The notes: a model not told the origin generated them from the letters alone. A stretch of 20,574 nt of DNA from JANSWO01 sp964351875 (GCA_964351875.1 CAYGQC010000055.1:1-20574), one strand, 5' to 3'. Positions 5,335-14,427 are shown, counted from the first letter of the stretch. Translations and numbers: made by a program.

Positions 5335-6767
5335 CGGGATACGGCTGCAAGCGCTTCACGCAAATCCTGCGTCCAGCCTGACGTCCAGAAAATCAGGTTA
5401 GAGCCTTTTACCAACACGAGATCACCAGACGCCAGGGACGCCGCAAAGGCTTCGCTGTCGATGTCCCTAGCCTGCGCAAACCAACCCAAGCGCTGGCCTA
5501 CGGGTAGCGCGTCTAGTAGCGCACGCATTTCTGCACCGACGCCGATCACCTCAACGCCGGCGGGTACCGCAGCCGCCAGACCACGATGAGCTTCTTCGCT
5601 CATCTCACCCAGCTCAAGCATGTCCCCGACGATCGCGATTCGACGCTGGGCTCCACGTTCATCTGCCAGACTGGCCAGCGCCGCTGCCATGCTATCGGGG
5701 TTGGCGTTGTAGCTATCGTCCACCACCGTGACGCCTCGAACCTCGGCACGACTCCCCCGACCTGCGGGAACCAGAGCAGCCGGCAGACTCAGTGCAGAAT
5801 CGACGGGCAGGTCAGCCGCAAGTAGCGCTGCCACAACGGCAGCCACTGTAGCGCCCCGGTGACGACCTCCACCCGGAACCCTTGCCTCCACCTGGCGGCC
5901 ATCAACCGATAGGCTCATGCGATCGCCGGACATCCCCAGACATCGAACGCGCGCACCACGACTCTCACCGAAGAGCACGGGTTCGATTCCCTCTGGCAGT
6001 CCGCTCGCGGCAACCTCATCGTGAACCACTAAGGGAAAACCTTTCTTCAAGCCATTGATAATAGATACTTTTTCTTTTCTAAGATCGTCGATGCCTGCAA
6101 AGTTTCCAATGTGCGCACGCTGAACATTCAGGAGCATCGAGACTGTCGGGCGAGCAAGTTCGGACAGAGGGCCAATCTCGCCCGGATGATTAGTCCCGAT
6201 CTCGACCACGGCAAACCGCGTGTCGCGGGGAATCGCCGCCAACGTCAAGGGAACTCCCAGGTGGTTGTTCAAGCTCGCGGCTGAGCGATGAGTCGTGCCC
6301 AGTGGTTCGAGTGCCGCCGCCAGAAATTCCTTTGCTGTCGTCTTGCCGCTACTGCCAGTGATGGCGAACGTCTGCTCCAGGACGCGCGCGCGCCCTGCCC
6401 GACCGAGCGTCCATAAGGCATCGATGCTGTCGGCAGCGGCCAACAGTCGCTCCCGTCTTGTGTCTTGGGAGAGCCTCTCAAGGCCGGAGATTGAAACCAG
6501 GGCGCCGGCGGCACCAGCCGCCAGAGCCAGATCGACGTAATCGTGACCATCCCTCGCGCTCGCGGGCGTGTTGAAACGCCCCCCCAGATCGGCCGGAACA
6601 GCGACAAAGAGATCGCCCTTGGCAACTCTTCGAGAATCGATGCAGAACCCGAGAATGTCGGGACCATTCGTCACCGGCAAATCGAGGGTCTGGCAGGCAT
6701 CTGACCAGGTCCACAGCGGGGGGGTTCTCACGGGGTCGTCTTTCTTGTGCATCGCGTTACAGACCAT
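5331..6767 (-). CDS. murF: UDP-N-acetylmuramoyl-tripeptide--D-alanyl-D-alanine ligase (MurF)
   Basis: About 478 aa. MurF adds D-Ala-D-Ala to the UDP-MurNAc-tripeptide in the cytoplasm, completing the peptidoglycan pentapeptide. Counting from a TTG at 6768-6770, the ATP loop is GSSGKTT (139-145), followed by LNNHLGVPLTL (168-178), VVEIGTNHPGEIG (188-200), DDSYNANPDSM (351-361) and VGDMLELG (381-388). The usual GRHN segment reads GGRHRGA here. I chose the ATG at 6765-6767; the adjacent TTG, and in-frame ATG 6750-6752 or GTG 6729-6731, are possible, and none has a strong Shine-Dalgarno. It is not in a murE-mraY type cluster; its neighbours are a small ORF and divergent sppA. Confidence 0.9.
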   Translation of the reverse strand: MVCNAMHKKDDPVRTPPLWTWSDACQTLDLPVTNGPDILGFCIDSRRVAKGDLFVAVPADLGGRFNTPASARDGHDYVDLALAAGAAGALVSISGLERLSQDTRRERLLAAADSIDALWTLGRAGRARVLEQTFAITGSSGKTTAKEFLAAALEPLGTTHRSAASLNNHLGVPLTLAAIPRDTRFAVVEIGTNHPGEIGPLSELARPTVSMLLNVQRAHIGNFAGIDDLRKEKVSIINGLKKGFPLVVHDEVAASGLPEGIEPVLFGESRGARVRCLGMSGDRMSLSVDGRQVEARVPGGGRHRGATVAAVVAALLAADLPVDSALSLPAALVPAGRGSRAEVRGVTVVDDSYNANPDSMAAALASLADERGAQRRIAIVGDMLELGEMSEEAHRGLAAAVPAGVEVIGVGAEMRALLDALPVGQRLGWFAQARDIDSEAFAASLASGDLVLVKGSNLIFWTSGWTQDLREALAAVSR

Positions 6768-6996
6768 CAAAGCAGACTCGCTGCGCTGGTGACATTAATG
6801 AAGCTGGCGGCGTCGACTCGATCGACGCAACAACGGTCATGCCATTGCGACGACCGAGTTGAGCCGCCAACGCGACACTGACATGCTACCCGCTTCGGCA
6901 AACCCGGCGCACCCGCGCGTATGAGTCGCCCTTCTCTCGCGAGAAGTTCGACGTTCCGCTGGGCCGGTGGCTATCAACACAAAAAAGGCAGCGCCA

Positions 6997-8847
6997 GTGA
7001 GAGGATTCTTTCGAGCGGTAGGTCGGGCATTTACGTTTGCCCGAACGGCAACCGCCAACATCATATTTCTGATATTCATCGTCATTGTACTGTCGGTCCT
7101 GTTCGCACCATCGGACGCGGTGCGCGTTCCCGATAGCGCCGCCCTCGTGCTCGCACCGACAGGGGTTATCGTGGAAAAGGCAAGCGTGCGCGATCCGATC
7201 AGCCTGCTGACTGGCGGTTCCGCGCTCCTGGAAACGACGCTGGGCGATGTGCTGACCGCAATCAAACGCGCAAGCGACGACGACCGAATCGACACGATCG
7301 TACTGAAACTCGATCAGCTCGCGGGCATCAACTCAACCCAGATCGCCGCGATCGAGGCAGCACTTAAGGCATTCAAAGCCGAGGACAAACAGGTTCTGGC
7401 CTACGGTAGTTTCTACGCCCAGCAGCAATATCAGCTCGCCAGCGCCGCTGATGCGGTATTCCTGCACCCGATGGGTGGGGTAATGCTGGAAGGCTTCGGG
7501 GTCTATCAGCCATACCTCAAGGGATTGCTTGATCGGCTCAAGGTCAACGTCAACGTTTTCCGTGTCGGCACCTACAAAGCCGCCGTTGAACCCTTTACCC
7601 GAGAGGACATGTCGGCGGCCGCGAGGCAGAACTTTTCCGAGATGGTCGCGGGTTTGTGGCAGCAAGCGCTCGAGCGGATCAGCAGCAATCGCTCACTCAG
7701 CACCGAATCCGTCAATACCTATGCGCAGACATTCCCGACGCTGATTAGCGCTGCCGACGGCGATATGGCACGCGCAGACATCGAGGCAAGACTTGCTGAC
7801 GAACTGATGACGCCGGACCAGTTCGGGCGGCGGGTCGCCGACCGCGTGGGCGCGTCTGATGACGACAGCTCCGGGTTCTCCGGCATCTCCATGGCGGACT
7901 ATCTGGCCGCAACCAATCGGCCAGAGCTTCCTTCGAACAGCGACAAGGTTGCGGTGATCACCGCGACCGGGACGATTATGGGCGGCATCGATGGTCCAGG
8001 CCTGATGGGCGCGGACAGCGTGATTGAGCTCATTCGCCAGGTGCGAGATGACGAAAACGTCAAGTCACTGGTTCTGCGTATCGACTCGCCCGGAGGCAGC
8101 GTTCTGGCCAGCGAGCTGATTCGCCAGGAAATCGAACTGGTTCAGTTGGCCGGAACACCGGTTGTCGCATCCTACGCCGGCACATCGGCCTCAGGCGGCT
8201 ACTGGATATCAGCCACCAGTGACCACATCGTCGCCTCGCCTTCGACCGTGACAGGCTCTATCGGCATCTTCAGCATCGTTCCCACACTGAATGAATCAGC
8301 CAGCAGCATTGGTATCGAGATTGATGGCGTCGGCACCACCCCGCTCACGGGCTCCCAGAGCTTGCTCTCGCCGATGACCGAAGAGTTTGCAAGCGTCCTG
8401 CAAAGCAGTGTCGAACACGGCTATCAGCGATTTCTAAACCTGGTCGCCAGGGGACGCGACATGACACCGGAGGCGGTTGATGAGATAGCTCAGGGCCGGG
8501 TCTGGCTCGGCGAGCGAGCTTTGGAGCTGGGCCTGGTGGATAGCCTGGGCGGACTGCCGGAAGCAATTGCAGTGGCAGCGGAAATCGCCGAACTTGGTGA
8601 TGACTTCGAGGTGTTGCACGTGAAACGCCAGCTCACACCCCAGGAGCAATTGCTCGCGCAACTCGTCGATCAAATGGGCGGAATCGACATAGGCTCATCG
8701 CTATTGAGCAGAGCTGGCATTGATTCCGGTGTCGCTCGCTATGCGGCGCACGCCGAGGATGCGTTGGCCACACTGTTGATGGCCAGCCAGCGACCAACCA
8801 ACATGGCTCTCTGCGAGGCCTGTCAGATATCCTCGAACGGTAGGTAG
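6997..8847 (+). CDS. sppA: Signal peptide peptidase SppA, 67K type
   Basis: A 616-aa double-domain membrane serine protease that degrades signal peptides after their release. Residues from about 20 form one N-terminal membrane anchor (NIIFLIFIVIVLSVLFA). The N-domain carries the lysine base in VGTYKAAVEPF and the C-domain the serine nucleophile in TSASGGYW, the spacing expected for the Lys-Ser dyad of E. coli SppA (618 aa). The end CEACQISSNGR resembles the cysteine-containing E. coli C-terminus. I chose the GTG at 6997 because AAAGG lies at 6984-6988 with an 8-nt gap; the GTG at 6967 adds 10 residues but has no ribosome site. Divergent from murF; the short gap (6768-6996) must hold both promoters. 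Confidence 0.93.
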   Translation: MRGFFRAVGRAFTFARTATANIIFLIFIVIVLSVLFAPSDAVRVPDSAALVLAPTGVIVEKASVRDPISLLTGGSALLETTLGDVLTAIKRASDDDRIDTIVLKLDQLAGINSTQIAAIEAALKAFKAEDKQVLAYGSFYAQQQYQLASAADAVFLHPMGGVMLEGFGVYQPYLKGLLDRLKVNVNVFRVGTYKAAVEPFTREDMSAAARQNFSEMVAGLWQQALERISSNRSLSTESVNTYAQTFPTLISAADGDMARADIEARLADELMTPDQFGRRVADRVGASDDDSSGFSGISMADYLAATNRPELPSNSDKVAVITATGTIMGGIDGPGLMGADSVIELIRQVRDDENVKSLVLRIDSPGGSVLASELIRQEIELVQLAGTPVVASYAGTSASGGYWISATSDHIVASPSTVTGSIGIFSIVPTLNESASSIGIEIDGVGTTPLTGSQSLLSPMTEEFASVLQSSVEHGYQRFLNLVARGRDMTPEAVDEIAQGRVWLGERALELGLVDSLGGLPEAIAVAAEIAELGDDFEVLHVKRQLTPQEQLLAQLVDQMGGIDIGSSLLSRAGIDSGVARYAAHAEDALATLLMASQRPTNMALCEACQISSNGR

Positions 8848-9195
8848 GGTATAGGTAGGGTAGGTAGTGTCGGGCCAACCAGCACCCAAGACGGGTGCTG
8901 GGCACACGCTGGCGGGGCAAACGCAGATCGCCCCGCGGACTCATCCTCTACTTCAGACACTTCCTCGACTTCAGACGCTTCCGGCACTTCCGTCAATTCC
9001 GACACTTCCGACACTTCCGACACTTCCGACCTCTAAAGTCCGGAGCTCGCGGTGAGCAAGCTCGGCCCGAGGCTAAGCAGTCGACAGGCGTCGGCGTCTG
9101 CCGACCCGCTGACTCAGCAGCCGGAGCCGAAGCCTGCCAAACGCAGACGCAACGGCATCTGGACACCGGGTCCGGCAGTGCTTTTAAAAAACAGG
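8848..9195. other. Intergenic mosaic of dyads and repeats
   Basis: About 350 bases with no supportable gene; every open frame here is short-repeat artefact. It begins with GGTAGG-type repeats (8839-8868) that include the sppA stop codon. Perfect hairpins follow: 8879-8887/8893-8901 (9 bp, AAGAC loop), 8912-8918/8930-8936 (7 bp) and 9090-9095/9100-9105 (6 bp, GTCT loop), plus the 9-nt tandem repeat. The first hairpin may end sppA transcription, although it has no T-tract. Confidence 0.6.
8951..9031. repeat. 9-nt tandem repeat, nine copies
   Basis: Nine consecutive 9-nt units related to CTTCCGACA occupy 8951-9031. Copies 7 and 8 (9005-9022) are identical, copies 6 and 9 differ by one base each, and the earlier units diverge more (CTTCAGACA, CTTCCTCGA, CTTCCGGCA). 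Conservation rises towards the right end, the pattern expected of a repeat growing by slippage there. Because 9 is divisible by 3, all frames give three-residue repeats (SEV, TLP, HFR); I see no start site supporting translation. Confidence 0.85.
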
Positions 9196-9759
9196 CTAGA
9201 ACAGACGGAATCTCGGCCGTGAGCCAGCACCGCGACCGACACGACGACCCGAACGGCGACGACGCATACGCGACTGCAATTCACGTCGCTTCACGTCGAG
9301 GTACTGCTGCCGAGAGATATTCGAGTTGCGATTACGCGACGCCTCCTCTTTGCGATAGCGGCAGAAATCGTCAAACGCCTCCATCTCATGCTGAAGGTCT
9401 TTGACCACCAGCTCGACCATGATGGCGTCGTCGATATATCCGAGCACCGGAATGTCGTCCGGAATCAGATCAGCCGGATCGGCGAAGTATTTGAGTGCAG
9501 CAAGTACATTGCCGCGCTCTTTCGCCGCAAGCGCCCACTCTTCGTCCTGCAACATGTCGACAAGCGACTGCAAACGCTCGATCCGAGAACGCACAAACGC
9601 GGGTACGGAAGCACCCTTTATCTCTTCAATGACGGCAGCGGCCTGCTTGATGACAGTCTGCTCATCACCGGCGCTCACGCTGTCGCGAGCTTTCTTCATC
9701 AGCTTTCGGAAGTAGCGAAGGTCCGCATCTTCCAGATCAAACGTCACACGCAACGGCAT
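9196..9759 (-). CDS. YkvA family DUF1232 protein
   Basis: A 187-aa protein with the DUF1232 (YkvA) segment: VLAALKYFADPADLIPDDIP followed by VLGYIDDAIMVELVVKDL. This small conserved domain is widespread and its function is not established. The N-terminal half is helical and charged; the C-terminal 25 residues are strongly arginine-rich (RMRRRRSGRRVGRG), suggesting nucleic-acid or membrane-surface contact, which is inference. The ATG at 9757-9759 is chosen because GAGGGGG (9765-9771, minus strand) precedes it at 5 nt; an upstream frame extension to 9849 lacks such a site. It is downstream of the AGCS gene on the same strand with a gap of 114 nt and may be a separate unit. Confidence 0.85.
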   Translation of the reverse strand: MPLRVTFDLEDADLRYFRKLMKKARDSVSAGDEQTVIKQAAAVIEEIKGASVPAFVRSRIERLQSLVDMLQDEEWALAAKERGNVLAALKYFADPADLIPDDIPVLGYIDDAIMVELVVKDLQHEMEAFDDFCRYRKEEASRNRNSNISRQQYLDVKRRELQSRMRRRRSGRRVGRGAGSRPRFRLF

Positions 9760-9873
9760 GCCTTCCCCCTCAGTAGTAGATCGATTCGCGAACGCCCAAG
9801 AAGGCGCCTGTGCACTATACCCGACACCCGTGCCGACGAAACCCGGCATGCAGGCATTCTGCCAATGCTCGCC

Positions 9874-11538
9874 TCAACGGCGATGCTGCTGCCAGTATTG
9901 CTTCGTGTCTTCTTTGATCTCGCGAGCGAGCAGGCAGATACCAAACAAGTTTGGCAACGTCATGAGCGCAATCGTTATCGCGGAAATCAGCCACACGAGC
10001 GAGGTATCAACTATCGCCGCCAGAAAAAAGCCGATGACATAGGCGATACGATACGGCAGCACAGAGCGTGCCCCGAAGAGATACGTCATCGCACGATCGC
10101 CATAGTAAGACCAGGCGAGCGCCGTCGAGAACGCAAACAGGACCAGAGCAACAGTCACCGCATCGCCGCCAAACTCTCCGAAGAAACTGCGTTTGAAGGC
10201 TTCCCGCGTCAGCGGCACCGAGTGCAGCAACGACTCGCCCCTCAGCACAAGCGACGAATCCACGGGCGTGCCCCCAGCGATCATCAACGAACCGGTGAAC
10301 GGCTCGCCATCGCCGCTAGCTATCGTCACGTTCTCCGCAATTGAACGATTGTGGAGCACGGTGTAGCTACCCGCTGTTATCTGGCCGGCCACAACCTCGA
10401 TCTGGCCCTCGAACGCGACCACAGGATTATTTTCTGGCGGCGACAGGTCGAGGTGCGCTGACAGTTGCGCCACCTGCACAGGATCCGCCTCGGAATATAC
10501 GCCCGCGACAATCTGGGTATCAAAGGGCTGAAACTCGTTGTCAAATTTCTCGTTCCACACGCCGGATGACAGGATAACGACGCCGGTCAGCGTGCAGATG
10601 ATGATCGTGTCGATAAAGGGCTCCAGTATCGACACCATGCCTTCAGATACCGGTTCGTCCGTTCGAGCGGATGCGTGGGCGATGGGCGCGCTGCCCTGGC
10701 CTGCTTCATTCGAGAACAGGCCGCGATTCACGCCCCGATTGAATGCGTAGGCGAAACTGGCGCCGAGGAAGCCGCCTGCTGCCGCGCTACCGGTGAATGC
10801 GCCCTCGAACACAGAGATGAAGGCTGGTCCGACCTCGCCGAGGTTCGACATCAATACCGCCAGTGCAGCGACCGCATAGAGAACGCCCATTGCCGGAACG
10901 ATTCGCGCCGCAACGTACGCAATTCGGTGAATACCGCCGAGGATCACCGCGCCCAGGAGTAGCGCCAGCGCGCCACCGGTCATCCACGTCGGCAGCCCAA
11001 ACGATGCCTCGATACCCGCGGCCATGTTATTGCTTTGCGGAAGCGAGCCGGTGCCGAAGGAACTGATGACCGTGGCGAGCGCAAACAGCACCGCCAGCCA
11101 CTTCATGTTTAGACGCCGCTCCATGAAATACATCGGACCGCCAGCCATCTCGCCTTTGTCGTCTTTCACCCGATATTTGTGCGACAGGCTGACCTCGACG
11201 TACTTGGTGGTCATGCCGACAAACGCGGTCATCCACATCCAGAACAGCGCCGCCGGACCGCCCAGGAATATCGCAAAGGCAACGCCGCCCAGGTTGCCCG
11301 TGCCAACGGTGCCCGACAGCGCCGTCGACAGCGCTTCGAAATGGCTGGTATCACCGGGCTGCTTGTCGTCGTTGTTGCGGCCGCGCAGTACCGAGAACGC
11401 ATGCCGGAAGAAGCGGATCTGGGGAAAGCCCAGATAGAGGGTGAAGAACAAACCCACACCCAACAGGAGAAACGGAAAGTAGACCGCGCTGCCCAGCAGC
11501 GAATCCAGCAGGTTCAGACTGTCAGTAAACACATCCAT
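9874..11538 (-). CDS. AGCS family sodium:alanine/glycine symporter with large insertion
   Basis: A 554-aa inner-membrane transporter that takes up alanine or glycine with sodium. The family signature SGTVGTGNLGGVAFAIFLGG (75-94) is followed by FWMW, and the second conserved block is NRGVNRGLFSNEAGQGSAPI (267-286). Family members are usually about 450 aa. Here an extra hydrophilic stretch of roughly 115 residues (about 330-445) sits between the hydrophobic segment ending at VILSSGVW and the segment VTVALVLFAFSTALAWSYYG. It looks beta-rich (TAGSYTVLHNRSIAENVTIA) and has no motif I can name. The ATG overlaps the phosphatase stop by one base (TGATG), indicating translational coupling. The substrate is inferred from the family. 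Confidence 0.9.
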   Translation of the reverse strand: MDVFTDSLNLLDSLLGSAVYFPFLLLGVGLFFTLYLGFPQIRFFRHAFSVLRGRNNDDKQPGDTSHFEALSTALSGTVGTGNLGGVAFAIFLGGPAALFWMWMTAFVGMTTKYVEVSLSHKYRVKDDKGEMAGGPMYFMERRLNMKWLAVLFALATVISSFGTGSLPQSNNMAAGIEASFGLPTWMTGGALALLLGAVILGGIHRIAYVAARIVPAMGVLYAVAALAVLMSNLGEVGPAFISVFEGAFTGSAAAGGFLGASFAYAFNRGVNRGLFSNEAGQGSAPIAHASARTDEPVSEGMVSILEPFIDTIIICTLTGVVILSSGVWNEKFDNEFQPFDTQIVAGVYSEADPVQVAQLSAHLDLSPPENNPVVAFEGQIEVVAGQITAGSYTVLHNRSIAENVTIASGDGEPFTGSLMIAGGTPVDSSLVLRGESLLHSVPLTREAFKRSFFGEFGGDAVTVALVLFAFSTALAWSYYGDRAMTYLFGARSVLPYRIAYVIGFFLAAIVDTSLVWLISAITIALMTLPNLFGICLLAREIKEDTKQYWQQHRR

Positions 11539-12980
11539 CAGTCTTTCGCCTCAAAGCCGCCAGCCGCTCGGTTCACGATAAAGAAAAGCTCGTTCTGCTC
11601 GATGACTCCACGCAGCGCGGCGCTGCCTGGGCCAGTGGCAAAGGCGGCGACATCTTCGCCAGCGTGGGTTTCTACTGGCATCGGAATTCCGGCGTGTTGC
11701 TGATAGTCGCGGGCGGTGGTGTCCACATCCGTCAACTCCTGCGCTGGATTGCGGTGGCCTGGGCCATTGGCATAGCCGAGCGTGGTATAGGGCTGGCCCT
11801 GGCTGTCTTTCATCAGTGCGCCACTCGGCACGGCCACCTTGCCCAGTATGGGATTTCCACGGCCCGGATAGCCGGCGATGGTCAGCGTGTGCGAGTGATC
11901 TGCTGTCACGAGCGTCAACGTGTCTGACGTGCTGGTCATCTCCTGCGCCACGGCGACGGCATCCGATAGCGCAACGGTGTCCGTCAGCGCCCTATAGGCA
12001 TTACCGAAATGATGTGCGTGATCTATGCGGCCCGCCTCAACCATCAGGAAGAACCCTCGACGTGCGCCGTCAGGATGGTTCTGCAAGTGGCGAATCGCAC
12101 GCCGCGTCAGCTCGGCCAGAGACGGCTCGCCGCCCGGGTCATCTCCCCGTTCTGCTTCAAAGCGCATGTGCGAGGGTTCAAACAACCCGAGAATCTGCCG
12201 AGCATCGCTCTGCTTGAGCTGGGCTGCGTTCCAGACGAACGCTCGATCCGGAGCGGCTGCCTGCCATTGTCGCGTTAGGTCCAAGCCGTCGTCGCGCGCT
12301 CCGCGGACGTCCGGATATTCCGGATCGATCATCTCTTTCGGCAGAAACTTCGCGCGACCGCCAGCCAGCGCGATATCAACGCCGTCGCCGTACGGCATCT
12401 CGACGAACTGCCGCGCGATATCAATGCAGCCAGCCTGTTTCGCGGCGGCGGACATATCGCTGTCAGCCTCCCAATCACGATCGACGGTATGCGCATAGGT
12501 CGCGCCTGGCGTGGCATGTGTGAGCGTCGCCGTGGAGACGACGCCTGTGGCATAGCCATTCTCTTCCGCCGCTTCTAGCAACGTTTTCACGAGCGCTTTC
12601 TGCTGCGACTGGCAGATACCCCGAGCGGCCTGGTCATCGACGCCGAAGACACCCATCTTCGTTTTCACACCGGTCATGATCGCGCTCATCGTGCCGGCCG
12701 AGTCAGGTACCTGGGCGTTGGTGTTGTATGTTTTGACCAGCGCAACGTTTTCAAAGCGTTCGAAGGAAAGCGAATTCTCTTCTCCGGGTTCGCCCCGCAA
12801 CTGGCCTTCAAAAATCCTCGCCGCCGTGATGGTTGAGATGCCCATTCCATCGCCGATAAAGACGATGACATTACGGGCGTGCGAATCGTTTTCTCGATCG
12901 GCGCCGATTGCGCTGCCACTGGAGAAGACAATCGATAGAGCCGAGCCAATCAGAACGAGGCCGTTGACAATACGCTTCAT
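11538..12980 (-). CDS. Alkaline phosphatase, PhoA-type
   Basis: A 480-aa secreted phosphomonoesterase with a Sec signal peptide (residues 1 to about 26, GSALSIVFSSGSAIGA). Catalytic and metal positions are in place: metal aspartate in FIGDGMG (D44), nucleophile in PDSAGT (S94), THATPGATYAH (H155), EAGRIDHAHH (E315, D320, H324), TADHSHT (D361, H362) and THAGEDV (H439). It should release phosphate from organic phosphomonoesters in the periplasm. Its ATG overlaps the gor stop by 4 nt (ATGA) and its stop overlaps the symporter start, so it is the middle gene of a coupled operon. I see no Pho box upstream of the operon, although this was judged by eye. Confidence 0.93.
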   Translation of the reverse strand: MKRIVNGLVLIGSALSIVFSSGSAIGADRENDSHARNVIVFIGDGMGISTITAARIFEGQLRGEPGEENSLSFERFENVALVKTYNTNAQVPDSAGTMSAIMTGVKTKMGVFGVDDQAARGICQSQQKALVKTLLEAAEENGYATGVVSTATLTHATPGATYAHTVDRDWEADSDMSAAAKQAGCIDIARQFVEMPYGDGVDIALAGGRAKFLPKEMIDPEYPDVRGARDDGLDLTRQWQAAAPDRAFVWNAAQLKQSDARQILGLFEPSHMRFEAERGDDPGGEPSLAELTRRAIRHLQNHPDGARRGFFLMVEAGRIDHAHHFGNAYRALTDTVALSDAVAVAQEMTSTSDTLTLVTADHSHTLTIAGYPGRGNPILGKVAVPSGALMKDSQGQPYTTLGYANGPGHRNPAQELTDVDTTARDYQQHAGIPMPVETHAGEDVAAFATGPGSAALRGVIEQNELFFIVNRAAGGFEAKD

Positions 12981-14323
12981 GCGCGCTTCTCCCGCATGGT
13001 GACAAACTCTTCCGCAGCGGTTGGATGTATGCCGACCGTACTGTCGAAATGTGCTTTGGTAGCCCCGGACTGCAGCGCCACCGCCATCCCCTGAATGATC
13101 TCTCCCGCGTCCGGCCCGGCCATGTGGATGCCGACTACTCGATCATCAGCTCTGCGCACAATGAGTTTCATCATCGTCCGCTCATCACGCCCCGTAAGGG
13201 TGTGTTTCATCGGCTTGAATGTGGACTCATAGACGTCTATCTCGAACCTGGACGCCGCTTCTTCTTCGGTTAGCCCACACGTGCCAATGTTGGGTTGGCA
13301 GAAAACGGCGGTTGCGATGTTCTCGTAATCCATGCTGCGCGCTTCGCCGTTATACAGATTGGCGGTCAGCACCATGGCCTCTGCAATCGCGACTGGGGTC
13401 AGTTGAAATCGGTCGATGACATCGCCAATGGCATAGATGCCAGGAACAGACGTCTGAAAATCGTCATCGACAATCACCGCGTTACCCTCGGACAGCTTCA
13501 CACCTGCCGCCTCAAGGCCGAGATTTTCCGTGTTCGGACGGCGACCGATGGCGGCCATGACAAAGTCCACATCGATTGTCTCGCCGGTGCTCAACTGCAC
13601 GCTGTCGCCGCTATCCGTGCGCTCAACCGAGTCGACATCCGTATTGAGATGTACCCGTATCCCCTGCTTGCGAATCTCCTCCAGTACAAACCGGCGAATG
13701 CCGTCATCGAAGCCTCGCAGCGGTAGGTCGCCGCGATAGATCAGATCAACCTCCGCTCCAAGGCCATTGAAGATGCCGGCGAACTCAACGGCAATGTAGC
13801 CGGCGCCGAGAATCATCATGCGCTTGGGAAACTCCGGAAGGTAAAAAGCATCATCGCTGACGATAACGTGTTCACTACCCGGGAAATCCGGGCGGGAGGG
13901 CCGAGAGCCCGTCGCGATCAGAATGCGTTCAGAGGTGATTGTCTTGCCGTTGATCTCGAGCGTATGGCCGTCGAGCAACACCGCCCTGCCTTCAAAGAGA
14001 GTAACGCCGGCATTATCCAGCAAGGTTCGGTAGATGCCGTTAAGACGCTCGATCTCACGGCTTTTGTTGTCCCGCAGAGTGGGCCAGTCGAATCCGTTGA
14101 CCTGTGCGTCCCAGCCATAGGCAGCCGAATCCTGCACATCATGGGCATAGTGCGATCCGTAAACAAAAAGCTTCTTGGGTACGCAACCAACATTGACGCA
14201 GGTGCCACCCAGATAGGTGCTCTCAGCTACCGCAACGCGCGCACCGAAGCTTGCTGCCATCCGGGAGGCGCGGACCCCGCCGGAACCAGCGCCGATGACA
14301 AATAGATCAAAATCGTAGGACAT
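12977..14323 (-). CDS. gor: Glutathione-disulfide reductase
   Basis: A 448-aa FAD- and NADPH-dependent reductase that regenerates GSH from GSSG in the cytoplasm. Seen in order: FAD motif VIGAGSGGVRASR (9-21), redox-active disulfide GGTCVNVGCVPKK (C42, C47), second dinucleotide motif GAGYIAVEFAG (173-183) with R197 and R203 positioned like the NADPH-selective arginines of E. coli Gor, and the C-terminal HPTAAEE (H433, E438) that serves as active-site base in the partner subunit. It is first in a minus-strand operon, overlapping the phosphatase start by 4 nt. Its own upstream Shine-Dalgarno is weak. Trypanothione reductase-like members are less likely given the E. coli-like numbering. Confidence 0.94.
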   Translation of the reverse strand: MSYDFDLFVIGAGSGGVRASRMAASFGARVAVAESTYLGGTCVNVGCVPKKLFVYGSHYAHDVQDSAAYGWDAQVNGFDWPTLRDNKSREIERLNGIYRTLLDNAGVTLFEGRAVLLDGHTLEINGKTITSERILIATGSRPSRPDFPGSEHVIVSDDAFYLPEFPKRMMILGAGYIAVEFAGIFNGLGAEVDLIYRGDLPLRGFDDGIRRFVLEEIRKQGIRVHLNTDVDSVERTDSGDSVQLSTGETIDVDFVMAAIGRRPNTENLGLEAAGVKLSEGNAVIVDDDFQTSVPGIYAIGDVIDRFQLTPVAIAEAMVLTANLYNGEARSMDYENIATAVFCQPNIGTCGLTEEEAASRFEIDVYESTFKPMKHTLTGRDERTMMKLIVRRADDRVVGIHMAGPDAGEIIQGMAVALQSGATKAHFDSTVGIHPTAAEEFVTMREKRA

Positions 14324-14427
14324 AGAAAAAGGTCACACCTGGTCTGTAGGGTTTGGTATTGATGACGACATACAAATCGCGAAAGCGCCGCGGGGTTCTG
14401 TCGGCAGACTACTGCATCAAGGCCCAA

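Noticed and set aside
6921..7136. Plus-strand open frame overlapping the start of sppA
   Set aside because: It lies in a different frame over the clear SppA N-terminus and is arginine/serine-rich as out-of-frame GC-rich DNA usually is.
8823..9023. Minus-strand frame with SEV repeats after sppA
   Set aside because: The repeat is the direct translation of the 9-nt array, all frames are equally repetitive, and there is no ribosome site.
9388..10344. 318-codon plus-strand open frame opposite the YkvA and AGCS genes
   Set aside because: Long, but antisense to two well-supported genes with clear family motifs; it is His/Arg/Gln-rich with no family signature.
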